Positions 32,616 to 41,839 of a stretch of DNA of 64,000 nucleotides are shown here, piece by piece. The number at the start of each line of letters is the position of its first letter. Within the stretch, counting starts at the first letter, position 1. The position numbers were made by a program, and so were the translations under genes. This DNA is from Flavobacterium celericrescens (GTDB taxonomy: Bacteria > Bacteroidota > Bacteroidia > Flavobacteriales > Flavobacteriaceae), in the NCBI RefSeq assembly GCF_011392075.1, contig NZ_JAAJBV010000010.1, positions 19,941 through 83,940 of the forward strand. Direction: 5' to 3'. The notes under the pieces are model-generated. The model saw only the letters and a program-made list of their open reading frames with translations. It did not search any database and was not told the DNA's origin.

Positions 32616-33871
32616 TGGATTTACATTTAGAAAAGGGAAAAGGGAAAAGGGAAAAGGGAAAAGTAAAAATCACTGGAAGTAAATCGGAGACTAATAGATT
32701 GTTGCTATTGCAAGAGTTATATCCAAATTTAACTTTAGAAAACACTTCAAATTCTGATGATTCCGAAGCGATGTTGAAAGCATTGCAGAACTCGCAACTC
32801 GTAACTCGCAACTCGCAACTCATAGACGTTCACCACGCTGGAACTGCCATGCGATTTCTTACCGCTTATTTTTCAATTCAAGAAGGAAAAGAAGTTGTTT
32901 TAACAGGTTCTTCAAGAATGAAAGAGCGTCCGATAAAAATTTTGGTTGACGCTTTAAATCAATTAGGCGCCGAAATTTGTTATGAAGAAAATGATGGTTT
33001 TCCGCCTATTCGAATCAAAGGGAAAAAGCTAACTCAAAACAACGTTTCGCTTCCAGCTAATGTAAGTAGTCAATATATTTCGGCATTATTGCTAATTGCA
33101 CCCAAATTGGAAAATGGATTAGAATTAAGCTTAGAAGGCGAAATAACCTCAATTCCTTACATCAAAATGACCTTAGCGTTATTGAATGAAATAGGTGTGA
33201 TGACAACATTTCAAGGAAACAAAATAATAGTTAATTCACTCCCAACTTCTAACTCCCAACTTCTAACTGTAGAGTCCGATTGGAGTTCAGCTTCTTACTG
33301 GTATTCAATTGTTGCTTTATCAGCAATTGGAACTCAAGTTACGCTTTCAAGTTATAAAAAAGATAGTTTGCAAGGCGATAGTGCTTTGGTGAACATTTAT
33401 CAAGATTTTGGTGTTGAAACTACTTTTAATAGTGATAATTCAATCACGATTTCAAAAGAAAGAATTCACAACTCACAACTCACAACTCACAACTCACAAC
33501 TCAACAACTTTCCTGATATTGCTCAAACTATTGGGGTAACATGTTTTGGGTTAGGAATTGGTTGTCATTTAACTGGATTACATACTTTAAAAATTAAAGA
33601 GACAGATAGACTCGAAGCCTTAAAAACCGAATTATCAAAATTTGGAGCAAATATTTCTGTAACGAATGATTCTTTAACAATCCAACAATCTGATAATCTA
33701 AATCCTAATATTTCAATTTCCACATATCAAGACCACCGAATGGCGATGGCATTTGCGCCATTAGCACTGAAAGTTCCAATAGTAATTGAAGATGCAGAGG
33801 TGGTTACAAAATCATATCCAAGTTTTTGGGAGGATTTGAGAAGTTTTGGGTTTGAATGTTTTGAAAAGTAA
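32615..33871 (+). CDS. aroA: 3-phosphoshikimate 1-carboxyvinyltransferase with four heptamer insertions
   Basis: AroA (EPSP synthase) adds enolpyruvate to shikimate 3-phosphate. At 418 residues it is near normal length, and the active-site blocks are intact: TGSKSETNR (about 20-28), HAGTAMRFL, GSSRMKERPI, SSQYISALLL, KETDRLEALK and YQDHRMAMAFAP. What is unusual is that four separate stretches are heptanucleotide repeats read in frame: residues 6-17, 59-70, 208-219 and 283-297. They give low-complexity peptides such as EKGKGKREKGK and NSQLVTRNSQL. They fall in the N-terminal strand or in loops between conserved blocks, so the enzyme is probably functional. The ATG overlaps the SMR stop. Loss or gain of one heptamer would shift the frame. 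Confidence 0.94.
   Translation: MDLHLEKGKGKREKGKVKITGSKSETNRLLLLQELYPNLTLENTSNSDDSEAMLKALQNSQLVTRNSQLIDVHHAGTAMRFLTAYFSIQEGKEVVLTGSSRMKERPIKILVDALNQLGAEICYEENDGFPPIRIKGKKLTQNNVSLPANVSSQYISALLLIAPKLENGLELSLEGEITSIPYIKMTLALLNEIGVMTTFQGNKIIVNSLPTSNSQLLTVESDWSSASYWYSIVALSAIGTQVTLSSYKKDSLQGDSALVNIYQDFGVETTFNSDNSITISKERIHNSQLTTHNSQLNNFPDIAQTIGVTCFGLGIGCHLTGLHTLKIKETDRLEALKTELSKFGANISVTNDSLTIQQSDNLNPNISISTYQDHRMAMAFAPLALKVPIVIEDAEVVTKSYPSFWEDLRSFGFECFEK
32631..32665 (+). repeat. Heptamer tract 1 in aroA
   Basis: Four perfect AAAAGGG units followed by AAAAGTA, in register, encode residues 6-17. The unit has no stop in any forward frame. Confidence 0.9.
32789..32823 (+). repeat. Heptamer tract 2 in aroA
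   Basis: Five 7-base units: AACTCGC three times, with AACTCGT and AACTCAT as variants. They encode NSQLVTRNSQLI between SEAMLKALQ and the conserved DVHHAGTAMR. Confidence 0.9.
33237..33271 (+). repeat. Heptamer tract 3 in aroA
   Basis: Five units in register: CACTCCC, then AACTTCT and AACTCCC alternating, then AACTGTA. They encode residues 208-219 (SLPTSNSQLLTV) just before the conserved ESDWSSASYW. Confidence 0.85.
33463..33504 (+). repeat. Heptamer tract 4 in aroA
   Basis: Six units in register: AATTCAC, four AACTCAC, then AACTCAA. They encode residues 283-297 (IHNSQLTTHNSQLNN), ahead of FPDIAQTIGVTC. Confidence 0.9.
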
Positions 33872-33930
33872 GAAATTTAACGCAACCATTTATGAAAATA
33901 CGCATCTACCAATAAACGTATCTATAAGCA

Positions 33931-36900
33931 ATGTATAAAGCAGTTCAAATAATTTTATTTATATTTTTAAGTAATTTAAGTTTTTCTCAACTTTCAAATT
34001 TTACTTTTCAAGTTACTCCTCAAAATGAAACATGTTTAGGAAATGGAAGTTTAACTTTTGCTGTTTCTGGTACTACCTCAGGATCAACATTGGTGTATAG
34101 CGTTTATCTATTACCAAATATAGTTTCGCCTATTGCGGTTTTAAATTCAAATACACTAACAGGTTTGAATGCTGGTGACTATCTTGTTGTTGCAACACAG
34201 TCGCTTGGTGCTTCATCTGGCTCCCAACAGCAAAATGTAACAATCATTAATAATATAGCAACATTAGACTATACACTTGTCGGTCAAAAGGTTAAATGTG
34301 GGAATGATGGTGCTATAACAGTAAATGTTATTAGTGGAAATCCAGCTAGTTATGAAATTGTATCTGGACCGACAACAACTTCACCTCAGACATCTAATTC
34401 GTTTAGTAATTTAGGGGTAGGAGTATATGAAATAAAAGTAACTGATGTTTGTGGAGATGCTGTAGTACAAACTTATACACTTGTACAAGCATTAATTTCA
34501 TTGGTAATTGATCCAGGGTTAACTTCAGGACAATTGCCATCGTGTAATACGGTAAATTTGACTAACTTTTTTGGAGTTCCAATGGGATATGAAATTGCTT
34601 ATCCAATAACATTTGAATATACTGTATATCCCCCAGGTGGAGGTTCTCCTTTTGTTTCATATGTTGTAGCTAACAATAATTCTTCTTCAGTTAGTTTAAC
34701 AATACCATTCTATCATAATCAAAGCTATTATTATGATATCAAAGCAACAGATGCTTGTGGTAATGTTTATCAAAGTAATAATAACTTAATAAATAAAAAA
34801 ATTGATTTTACTATATTAGTTTCTAAAATTGATTGTACAACTAAACAATTATCACTTACACTTGATTATTTCGTAGCTCCATATACAATAGATTTTGTTG
34901 CTTTTCCAGCAGGTTTTAATCCTACAATGTTTAATCCGATTCATCCAGGACCTTTTACATCCGGGACAACTGTTTATGGAGGTATAGGGAATTCATTTCC
35001 TAATGGTTCATATACAATCCAGATTACTGATGCCTGTGGGAGAACGGTAACAAGAAGTGTTACAATTCAAGATACTGTAGTTAATCCATCATATTCTGCT
35101 TCTTCAAATGGATGTGGTCAAGTTACGGTTTTTTTGCAAGGAGCAACCATGCAGTCAGTTATTATTACTTCAGCGCCAATAACATATGCATATGCAATAC
35201 CACATAATGTATCAAGTTTTATTGATCCAATAACTAACATTTTTTCCATTAGTGGCCTTCCAGTTGGGACTTATAATTTTCAAATTACTGATATATGTAA
35301 TAATATTTATAATCTTACGATTATTGTGCCTCCATATGTTCAAACTCCATTTGTGGTATTGCAAAAACCTGGATGCGATGATGGATATGGCTCAGTTAGA
35401 ATAGATTCTAATGTTTTATTGTCAAATGCTGAATTATTAAGCGGACCATCAAATTATGCAGGAACATTACCTTTGTCTTTATCAATAATAGGAGGAACTT
35501 CTATTTATTTATCTAATTTACCCGAAGGTGATTATGTAGTTCAGTCAACCAATTTTTGTGGAGTTACAAGAACAGATTCAATTCATGTTGTTGGATATCA
35601 GGAAATTCAAACGAATGTACAGTTGCAAAAATATTGTGGTTCTTTTAATTTATATCTTGAGCATAACAGTAATACAAACAATTCAGATAATAGTGAAGTG
35701 TTTTGGATTCAAAAGTATAATTCAACTGCTAATTTATGGGAACATCCAATAACTGGATTTGATTATGTTGATGGTTCACTTTTAACAGGAATGAATGCAA
35801 TTTCTATATCTAATTATGTTAATAATATTAATCTGCAATTCAGTGGAATAATCAGGATAGTTAAAGTTTCTAAGATTTATTCTTTTGCTGGCCAGTCCAT
35901 CAATTGTATAAAAACTATTCATTCTTTCGAGATTGCAGACGGACCAACAATTATAAATATTGATACTATTGGTTGCTTAAATGGTAATTCCGAAGCTATT
36001 GTAATTGCGGATGGCGTTCCACCTTTAAATTACAGAATAACAACTAAAGATGGCGCTCCTTTTTTGATTGAAAACAATAATTTGAACTCTTTTCCAAATT
36101 TGTTTTCAGGAATTTATAATTTTCAAGTTGAAGATTCTTGTGGAAATATCGTAAATAGTTTGGTTGAAATTACGTCAATTGCTCCTTTTGGAATAACATC
36201 AACATTATTATGTAATAATGAACAGGCTAGTTTGAGTGTTCCTAATTACCCCTTTTTAACTTATGAATGGTGGAAAGATTCAAATCCTACCAATATTTTA
36301 AGTACTTCTAATGTGTTAAATTTTAATCCATTTAATAATTTGGTTGATTATGGAACTTATAAAGTTAAAATCACTAATGCAAGTAATATTTCTTCTTGCT
36401 TTAATGTAGAACTTTCTGAAACGATATCAAATGTTTTTGAAAGCCCAAAAGCAGGATTAGATTCTAATACTGCATTTTGTGAAAATCAACAAATAATAAA
36501 TTTGAATGATTTTTTAAGTGGCAATTTTGATTCAAATGGAGTTTGGTCTGAAATATCTGGAAGCAATACTTTAGTTGATAATTTATGGGATGCAAATTTA
36601 TTACCATATGGTACATATCAGTTTTTATACACAGTTTCGTCATCAAGTTGCGGATTTGATGATGCTATAATTACGCTTGAATTGAAAGAGAAACCTGTTT
36701 TGTCAAATGTTGCAAATAGTATTGGGATTTGTGTTGGAGATGATGTTGTAATAAATTCAGGTATTGCAAACGCAAATTATTTATGGGAAGGACCAAATGG
36801 CTTTTTGTCTACAAATGAAAATTTAGTGATTCAAGATTCAAATTTGTTTGATTCAGGAATTTATAGTCTAAAAGTAACTAAAGATGGCTGTGAGTCAAAT

Positions 36901-37422
36901 ATTCATAATATTGATGTATTAGTTAGTGCTCAGCCAGCTTTTATTCTTAAAGAAGATTGTGTTGATAATATTAAAATATTAGAAGTTATTCCACAAAATG
37001 ATAGCTTTAATGTAAATGATGTTATAATTGAGTGGATTGGTCCTAATAATTATACAAATAGCTCAAATCTAATTCAAGTTCCTTCTGAAGCAATTGGTGA
37101 ATATAGTGCTCAGGTAATTAATAATGGTTGTAGTAAAATAGAGTCAATAATAATTCAGGGAACAGCTTGCGGAATTCAAAGTGGAATTTCCCCAAATGAT
37201 GATGGTAAAAACGATTCTTTTGATTTGTCTGGTTATGATGTTGACAATCTAAAAATTTTTAGTAGATATGGAAGAGAAGTGTATAGTAAAGATAATTATG
37301 AATCAGAATGGTATGGGCAAGATTATAATGGTAATATGCTGCCAGCTGCAACGTATTACTATTATATAAGATTGACTGGTGGTGTTGAAAAAACCGGATG
37401 GATTTATTTAGTAAGAGAATAA
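33931..37422 (+). CDS. Large secreted protein with T9SS type B sorting domain
   Basis: This 1163-residue extracellular protein has a signal peptide (MYKAVQIILFIFLSNLSFSQ), then repeated beta-sandwich modules that carry the phrases TDVCGDAV, TDACGNVY, TDACGRTV, TDICNN and EDSCGN, spaced about 90-110 residues apart, as in SprB-like adhesins. Later come two Ig-like modules (YLWEGPNGFLSTNENLVI, IIEWIGPNNYTNSSNLI). The last 90 residues are a type B (gliding motility-associated) T9SS sorting domain: GISPNDDGKNDSFDLSGYD, IFSRYGREVYSKDNY and GWIYLVRE. It is predicted to be exported by the T9SS and displayed on or shed from the surface. The start is the ATG at 33931. No operon partner is evident. Confidence 0.88.
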   Translation: MYKAVQIILFIFLSNLSFSQLSNFTFQVTPQNETCLGNGSLTFAVSGTTSGSTLVYSVYLLPNIVSPIAVLNSNTLTGLNAGDYLVVATQSLGASSGSQQQNVTIINNIATLDYTLVGQKVKCGNDGAITVNVISGNPASYEIVSGPTTTSPQTSNSFSNLGVGVYEIKVTDVCGDAVVQTYTLVQALISLVIDPGLTSGQLPSCNTVNLTNFFGVPMGYEIAYPITFEYTVYPPGGGSPFVSYVVANNNSSSVSLTIPFYHNQSYYYDIKATDACGNVYQSNNNLINKKIDFTILVSKIDCTTKQLSLTLDYFVAPYTIDFVAFPAGFNPTMFNPIHPGPFTSGTTVYGGIGNSFPNGSYTIQITDACGRTVTRSVTIQDTVVNPSYSASSNGCGQVTVFLQGATMQSVIITSAPITYAYAIPHNVSSFIDPITNIFSISGLPVGTYNFQITDICNNIYNLTIIVPPYVQTPFVVLQKPGCDDGYGSVRIDSNVLLSNAELLSGPSNYAGTLPLSLSIIGGTSIYLSNLPEGDYVVQSTNFCGVTRTDSIHVVGYQEIQTNVQLQKYCGSFNLYLEHNSNTNNSDNSEVFWIQKYNSTANLWEHPITGFDYVDGSLLTGMNAISISNYVNNINLQFSGIIRIVKVSKIYSFAGQSINCIKTIHSFEIADGPTIINIDTIGCLNGNSEAIVIADGVPPLNYRITTKDGAPFLIENNNLNSFPNLFSGIYNFQVEDSCGNIVNSLVEITSIAPFGITSTLLCNNEQASLSVPNYPFLTYEWWKDSNPTNILSTSNVLNFNPFNNLVDYGTYKVKITNASNISSCFNVELSETISNVFESPKAGLDSNTAFCENQQIINLNDFLSGNFDSNGVWSEISGSNTLVDNLWDANLLPYGTYQFLYTVSSSSCGFDDAIITLELKEKPVLSNVANSIGICVGDDVVINSGIANANYLWEGPNGFLSTNENLVIQDSNLFDSGIYSLKVTKDGCESNIHNIDVLVSAQPAFILKEDCVDNIKILEVIPQNDSFNVNDVIIEWIGPNNYTNSSNLIQVPSEAIGEYSAQVINNGCSKIESIIIQGTACGIQSGISPNDDGKNDSFDLSGYDVDNLKIFSRYGREVYSKDNYESEWYGQDYNGNMLPAATYYYYIRLTGGVEKTGWIYLVRE

Positions 37423-37491
37423 TGTAACTCCAATATTTTGAATTAGTTTGTTTTTTAAATTTTTTAGTTTTAAAAATAAACTACATTTTAC

Positions 37492-37523
37492 TTGACAACC
37501 CCTATTTCATAATCGTATATTTG
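37492..37523 (+). promoter_or_regulatory. queA promoter (-33/-7)
   Basis: TTG (37492-37494) and TATATTTG (37516-37523) are separated by 21 bases, a full consensus match. Confidence 0.75.
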
Positions 37524-37551
37524 CACGCAATTGGTTTTTAGAAGATTAATC

Positions 37552-37579
37552 TTCTTAATTCTAATTTCTTAATTCTAAA
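37552..37579 (+). repeat. Heptanucleotide tract before queA
   Basis: Four units in register, TTCTTAA alternating with TTCTAAT or TTCTAAA, end 8 bases before the queA ATG, within the transcribed leader. Confidence 0.8.
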
Positions 37580-37587
37580 TTTTATTT

Positions 37588-38637
37588 ATGAAATTATCTC
37601 ATTTTCAATTCAATCTTCCTGAAGAATTATTAGCTGAATTTCCTACAGAAAATCGTGACGAATCTCGATTAATGGTAGTAAACAGAAAAACGGGTACAAT
37701 CGAGCACAAATTATTTAAAGATATTATAGACTACTTTGATGATGGTGATGTAATGGTTTTAAATAACACGAAAGTTTTTCCAGCACGTTTATACGGAAAT
37801 AAAGAAAAAACAGGTGCTCGTATCGAAGTTTTCTTATTAAGAGAATTAAATGCAGAGCAACGTTTGTGGGATGTTTTAGTAGATCCTGCTCGAAAAATTC
37901 GTATCGGAAATAAATTATATTTTGGAGACGACGATTCATTAGTAGCCGAAGTAATTGATAACACAACTTCTCGCGGAAGAACTTTACGTTTCTTATATGA
38001 TGGTTCGTATGAAGAATTCAGAGAAAAATTAGTAGAACTTGGAGAAACTCCAATCCCAAAATACATTAACCGCGAAGTAACACCAGAAGATGCGGAACGT
38101 TACCAAACTATTTATGCAAAAGAAGAGGGAGCTGTAGCGGCACCAACTGCTGGTTTGCACTTTTCTAAGCATTTATTAAAACGTTTAGAGATTAAAGGTG
38201 TTGATTTTGCCGAAGTAACATTGCACGTAGGTTTAGGAACTTTCAATCCAGTTGAAGTAGAAGATTTATCTAAGCACAAAATGGATTCTGAGGAAATGAA
38301 AATTACTCAAGAAGCTTGCGATGTTATTAATAATGCAAAAGCTAAAAAGAAAAAAGTGTGTTGTATTGGAACCACTGCAATGCGAGCAATGGAAAGCTCA
38401 GTATCTTCACAAAGAACTTTAAATCCATATACAGGTTGGACCAATAAATTTATTTATCCACCATACGATTTCAGTTTAGCAGATGCAATGGTAACTAATT
38501 TTCACACACCAAAGTCAACATTATTGATGATGATTTCTGCTTTTTGTGGACATGATTTAATGATGAAAGCATACAAAGAAGCAATTCAAGAAAAATATCG
38601 TTTTTATTCTTATGGAGACGCAATGTTGATTATCTAA
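37588..38637 (+). CDS. queA: S-adenosylmethionine:tRNA ribosyltransferase-isomerase
   Basis: QueA transfers and isomerises the ribosyl part of SAM onto 7-aminomethyl-7-deazaguanine in tRNA to form epoxyqueuosine. The 349-residue protein has the family's [16 protein letters not shown] start, the conserved [33 protein letters not shown] and [11 protein letters not shown] blocks. It is monocistronic with its own promoter and terminator. Its pathway partner queE is 20 kb downstream in this window. Confidence 0.97.
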   Translation: MKLSHFQFNLPEELLAEFPTENRDESRLMVVNRKTGTIEHKLFKDIIDYFDDGDVMVLNNTKVFPARLYGNKEKTGARIEVFLLRELNAEQRLWDVLVDPARKIRIGNKLYFGDDDSLVAEVIDNTTSRGRTLRFLYDGSYEEFREKLVELGETPIPKYINREVTPEDAERYQTIYAKEEGAVAAPTAGLHFSKHLLKRLEIKGVDFAEVTLHVGLGTFNPVEVEDLSKHKMDSEEMKITQEACDVINNAKAKKKKVCCIGTTAMRAMESSVSSQRTLNPYTGWTNKFIYPPYDFSLADAMVTNFHTPKSTLLMMISAFCGHDLMMKAYKEAIQEKYRFYSYGDAMLII

Positions 38638-38657
38638 AGTAATAAAAAAATTAAAAT

Positions 38658-38691
38658 AAAAAAATCTCATCACTAGTGATGAGATTTTTTT
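38658..38691 (+). terminator. Terminator after queA
   Basis: A long palindromic hairpin centred on CACTAGTG, with arms AAATCTCATC and GATGAGATTT and flanking A and T runs. Confidence 0.9.
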
Positions 38692-38707
38692 ATTTAAAAC
38701 AACCGCT

Positions 38708-38737
38708 TTGACACTTTCTAACTTTTCCATACTTTTA
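38708..38737 (+). promoter_or_regulatory. kynU promoter (-33/-7)
   Basis: TTG (38708-38710) and TACTTTTA (38730-38737) are 19 bases apart; the -7 has one mismatch at its last position. The start codon is 23 bases downstream. Confidence 0.6.
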
Positions 38738-38760
38738 CCAATCAAACAACCAATAGACTA

Positions 38761-40053
38761 ATGATTTTTGAAAATACACGCAATTTTGCACAAAGTTTAG
38801 ATGCTCAAGATGAATTGAGAAGCTATAGAGATGAATTTATTTTCCCACAGGTTAACGGAAAACAGGTAATCTACTTTACAGGAAATTCTTTAGGATTACA
38901 ACCAAAAAGGACGAAATCCTATATAGATGAGGTAATGGCTGATTGGGCAAATTTAGCAGTAGAAGGACATTTTTATGCAGATAAACCTTGGTGGGATTAC
39001 CACGAACGTTTTGCTGTTCCTTTGAGTGATATTGTTGGCGCAAAACCTACTGAAGTTACTGTAATGAACACTTTAACGGTAAATCTTCATTTATTGATGG
39101 TTTCATTTTATAGACCAACACTTAAAAAATTCAAAATCATTTGTGAAGAAAAGGCATTTCCAAGTGATCAATATATGTTTCAAAGTCAAATTGATTTTCA
39201 ATCAAAATCGGTAGGATTTGATCCAAAAGAAGCTTTAGTTGAAATTAAACGTAGAGAAGGAGAACACAATATTCGATTAGAAGATGTGTTAGCAAAAATT
39301 GATGAAGTAGGCGAAGAATTAGCATTAGTTTTAATTGGAGGCGTAAATTATTATACAGGGCAAGTGTTTGACATGAAAACAATCACAGAAGCGGGTCACA
39401 AATATGGAGCTTATGTAGGTTGGGATTTAGCACATGCTGCTGGAAACATAAAATTACAATTAAACGATTGGAAAGTAGATTTTGCAGCTTGGTGTAGTTA
39501 TAAATACATGAACTCTGGGCCTGGAAATGCTTCAGGTTGTTTTGTACACGAAATGCATCATAACGATTCAGATTTGCCAAGATTTGCAGGTTGGTGGGGA
39601 CATAATAAAGAACGACGTTTCAAAATGGAACCAAAATTTGACCCAGTTCGAGGAGCTGAAGGTTGGCAAATAAGTAATTTACCAATTTTGTCTTTAGCAC
39701 CTTATTTGGCTTCAGTAGAAATGTTTGCCGAAGTAGGAATGGATAAATTAATTGCTAAACGCGATGTGTTAACTTCGTATTTAGAATTTATCCTTCAAGA
39801 AATAGACAAAGAGTTAGAAAGCGCAGAATTTGAAATAATAACACCTTCAAATCCAGATGAAAGAGCTTGCCAATTATCAGTTTATTTACATGGTCAAGGT
39901 AGAGAATTATTTGATCGATTAATGAAAAATGGAGTAATTACTGATTGGAGAGAACCAAATGTAATTCGTTTAGCGCCAGCTCCTTTTTATTGCTCTTTCG
40001 AAGATATGTACGAATTTGGGCAGATATTGAAACAAGCTATTTTAAACAAATAG
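38761..40053 (+). CDS. kynU: Kynureninase
   Basis: This PLP enzyme cleaves kynurenine or 3-hydroxykynurenine to (3-hydroxy)anthranilate and alanine. The 430-residue protein has FTGNSLGLQP (about 39-48), GWDLAHAAGN with the PLP aspartate, and the PLP lysine in CSYKYMNSGPG near residue 245. It belongs to the tryptophan-to-quinolinate route of de novo NAD synthesis or Trp breakdown. Kynurenine 3-monooxygenase is encoded 4 kb further on the same strand. Tryptophan dioxygenase, formamidase of the known type and 3-hydroxyanthranilate dioxygenase are not in this window. Confidence 0.96.
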   Translation: MIFENTRNFAQSLDAQDELRSYRDEFIFPQVNGKQVIYFTGNSLGLQPKRTKSYIDEVMADWANLAVEGHFYADKPWWDYHERFAVPLSDIVGAKPTEVTVMNTLTVNLHLLMVSFYRPTLKKFKIICEEKAFPSDQYMFQSQIDFQSKSVGFDPKEALVEIKRREGEHNIRLEDVLAKIDEVGEELALVLIGGVNYYTGQVFDMKTITEAGHKYGAYVGWDLAHAAGNIKLQLNDWKVDFAAWCSYKYMNSGPGNASGCFVHEMHHNDSDLPRFAGWWGHNKERRFKMEPKFDPVRGAEGWQISNLPILSLAPYLASVEMFAEVGMDKLIAKRDVLTSYLEFILQEIDKELESAEFEIITPSNPDERACQLSVYLHGQGRELFDRLMKNGVITDWREPNVIRLAPAPFYCSFEDMYEFGQILKQAILNK

Positions 40054-40087
40054 ATTTTTATAAATCAGTTTTTCACAATATATAAAA

Positions 40088-41164
40088 ATGACTAAAGAAC
40101 AAATATTAGAGAATTTTGACCCTTCACAACCGGGTTTGGCAGATGCAACTGTTTTTGGTTTGCCATTTTCAGCAGCGCAAAGCGAAATTATTATTGTACC
40201 TGTTCCATGGGAAGTTACAGTAAGTTATGGTGCTGGAGCTTCTGAAGGTCCAGAGGCAATTATGGATGCTTCATTTCAGGTAGATTTAAATCATCAAGAA
40301 TTTCCTGAATTATGGAAATTAGGAATATATATGGATGAAGCCCCAGAACATTGGGCGAAAAATTCTGAGAAATACAAAGGAATGGCACAACCAATCATCG
40401 AAGCTTTAGAAAGTGGAGAAGATGTGTCAATGTTTCCTGTATTACAATCCGATTTGGATAAAATAAATAAAGCATGTAAAGACTTAAATGAAGAAGTTAA
40501 AAATCGTGTTTTAGATTGGATGAACAAAGGAAAAAAAGTAGCTTTATTAGGCGGAGATCATTCAACACCATTAGGTTATTATCAAGCTTTGGCAACTAAA
40601 TATGATAATTTTGGAATTTTACATTTAGATGCGCATATGGATTTGCGTATTGCTTATGAAGGTTTTACTTATTCCCACGCTTCTATTATGTACAATGCGT
40701 TACAAATTCCTCAAATTTCTAAAATTGTACAAGTAGGAATTCGAGACTTTTGTGAGCAAGAAGTAGAGGTAGCCTTGAAAGATAGAGTTTTAGTACATAC
40801 AGATATGGATTTAAAACAAGAAACATTTGAAGGTAAAACTTGGCAACAACAATGCGAACACATTATTGCTTCGTTACCAGAAAAAGTTTGTATTTCTTTT
40901 GATATTGATGGTATGTATCCTTGGTATTGTCCAAATACAGGAACACCAGTTCCAGGAGGATTTTCTTTTGAGCAGGCTGCTTATTTGTTAAGTAAATTAA
41001 CCGATACAAATAAAGAAATAATCGGTTTTGATTTAGTCGAAGTAGCTCCAGGTGATGACGATTGGGATGGAAATGTAGGCGCAAGAATGTTGTTCCACAT
41101 GTGTGGTGTTTTTGCAAAATCTCAGAAAATGAATGTTGGTAATAAAATCAAGTTTAATAGATAA
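40088..41164 (+). CDS. Arginase/agmatinase family hydrolase of uncertain substrate
   Basis: This 358-residue ureohydrolase-fold enzyme keeps all six metal ligands: H158 in GGDHS, D181, H183 and D185 in DAHMD, and D272 and D274 in SFDIDG. The N-terminal 35 residues before VPVPWEVTVSYGAGASEGPEAI and the 60-residue helical insertion (about 85-150) make it longer than typical agmatinase (about 300). Relatives in this subfamily act on agmatine, guanidinobutyrate or guanidine. It lies 34 bases after kynU, probably in the same transcript, so a role in kynurenine metabolism (for instance hydrolysis of formylkynurenine) is conceivable but unproven. An SMR exporter of the possible guanidinium type is 8 kb upstream. 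Confidence 0.88.
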   Translation: MTKEQILENFDPSQPGLADATVFGLPFSAAQSEIIIVPVPWEVTVSYGAGASEGPEAIMDASFQVDLNHQEFPELWKLGIYMDEAPEHWAKNSEKYKGMAQPIIEALESGEDVSMFPVLQSDLDKINKACKDLNEEVKNRVLDWMNKGKKVALLGGDHSTPLGYYQALATKYDNFGILHLDAHMDLRIAYEGFTYSHASIMYNALQIPQISKIVQVGIRDFCEQEVEVALKDRVLVHTDMDLKQETFEGKTWQQQCEHIIASLPEKVCISFDIDGMYPWYCPNTGTPVPGGFSFEQAAYLLSKLTDTNKEIIGFDLVEVAPGDDDWDGNVGARMLFHMCGVFAKSQKMNVGNKIKFNR

Positions 41165-41237
41165 TTTGTATCTTGCATAAAATCAGACGATAAGTCTTAA
41201 AATAATTCCCCCCCATAATTTATTTAAAGACAAAAAT

Positions 41238-41813
41238 ATGAGTCACTTTGTAATTGAACAGTGGAAAGAATATTCTATTCAAGTACCCGGAAAGGTTAGA
41301 TATGCTGTATCAAACTATGGCAGACTTAAAAGCTTTACGGATACAATTGAAAATGGAAAAATTTTAAAAGGCGCTCCAACGGAAGGTTTTCTTTTTTTGC
41401 GCTATGTTAGAATGTGTAATGGAGAAAAAAAATATTATTCTCATGCTATTCATAAAATGGTTGCTGAGCTTTTTATTCCGAGAGAAAGTGAAGACCAAGA
41501 ATATGTTTTACATCTTGATTATGATAAAATGAATAATCAGTTGTATAATTTAAAATGGGCAACTTATAATGAGATGCGCGCTCACGGCCATAAAAGCCCA
41601 GCTGTAAAAGCAGCATTTAAGAAATTTCAAGAAGATAATATTAAAAGAGATGGAAGAAAATTAACGTCTACCCAAGTGATTCGAATTAAATTAAAAATGA
41701 AGCGACAAGGTGAAAAATTCAGCGTTAGAAAAACCGCAAAAGAATTTAATGTTTCTGAAATGCAAATTTATAGAATAAAAAGTGGTGAAAATTGGGGGCA
41801 TATACAAGTATAA
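41238..41813 (+). CDS. NUMOD4 / HNH-like protein with helix-turn-helix end
   Basis: This 191-residue protein is built like a free-standing homing endonuclease of the NUMOD4-HNH type. A NUMOD4 motif (EQWKEYSIQVPGKVRYAVSN then YGRLKSF) lies at about 7-37. An HNH-like segment at about 77-117 has HKMVAELFI, then HLDYDKMNNQLYNLKWA. A C-terminal DNA-binding helix-turn-helix (SVRKTAKEFNVSEMQIYRI) lies at about 163-181. It is not inside an intron and stands between stable metabolic genes with its own terminator, so it may be domesticated as a regulator. Nuclease activity cannot be judged: the first HNH histidine is present but the ordering is atypical. Confidence 0.75.
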   Translation: MSHFVIEQWKEYSIQVPGKVRYAVSNYGRLKSFTDTIENGKILKGAPTEGFLFLRYVRMCNGEKKYYSHAIHKMVAELFIPRESEDQEYVLHLDYDKMNNQLYNLKWATYNEMRAHGHKSPAVKAAFKKFQEDNIKRDGRKLTSTQVIRIKLKMKRQGEKFSVRKTAKEFNVSEMQIYRIKSGENWGHIQV

Positions 41814-41839
41814 ACCGAAGCATTGCTTCGGTTTTTTTT
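41813..41839. terminator. Bidirectional terminator between the NUMOD4 and photolyase genes
   Basis: AACCGAAGC and GCTTCGGTT pair around ATT, followed by a run of eight T. The T run overlaps the photolyase stop on the minus strand. Confidence 0.85.

Noticed and set aside
33463..33504. CRISPR-like array in aroA
   Set aside because: The units are contiguous 7-mers without spacers and lie within a conserved coding sequence.
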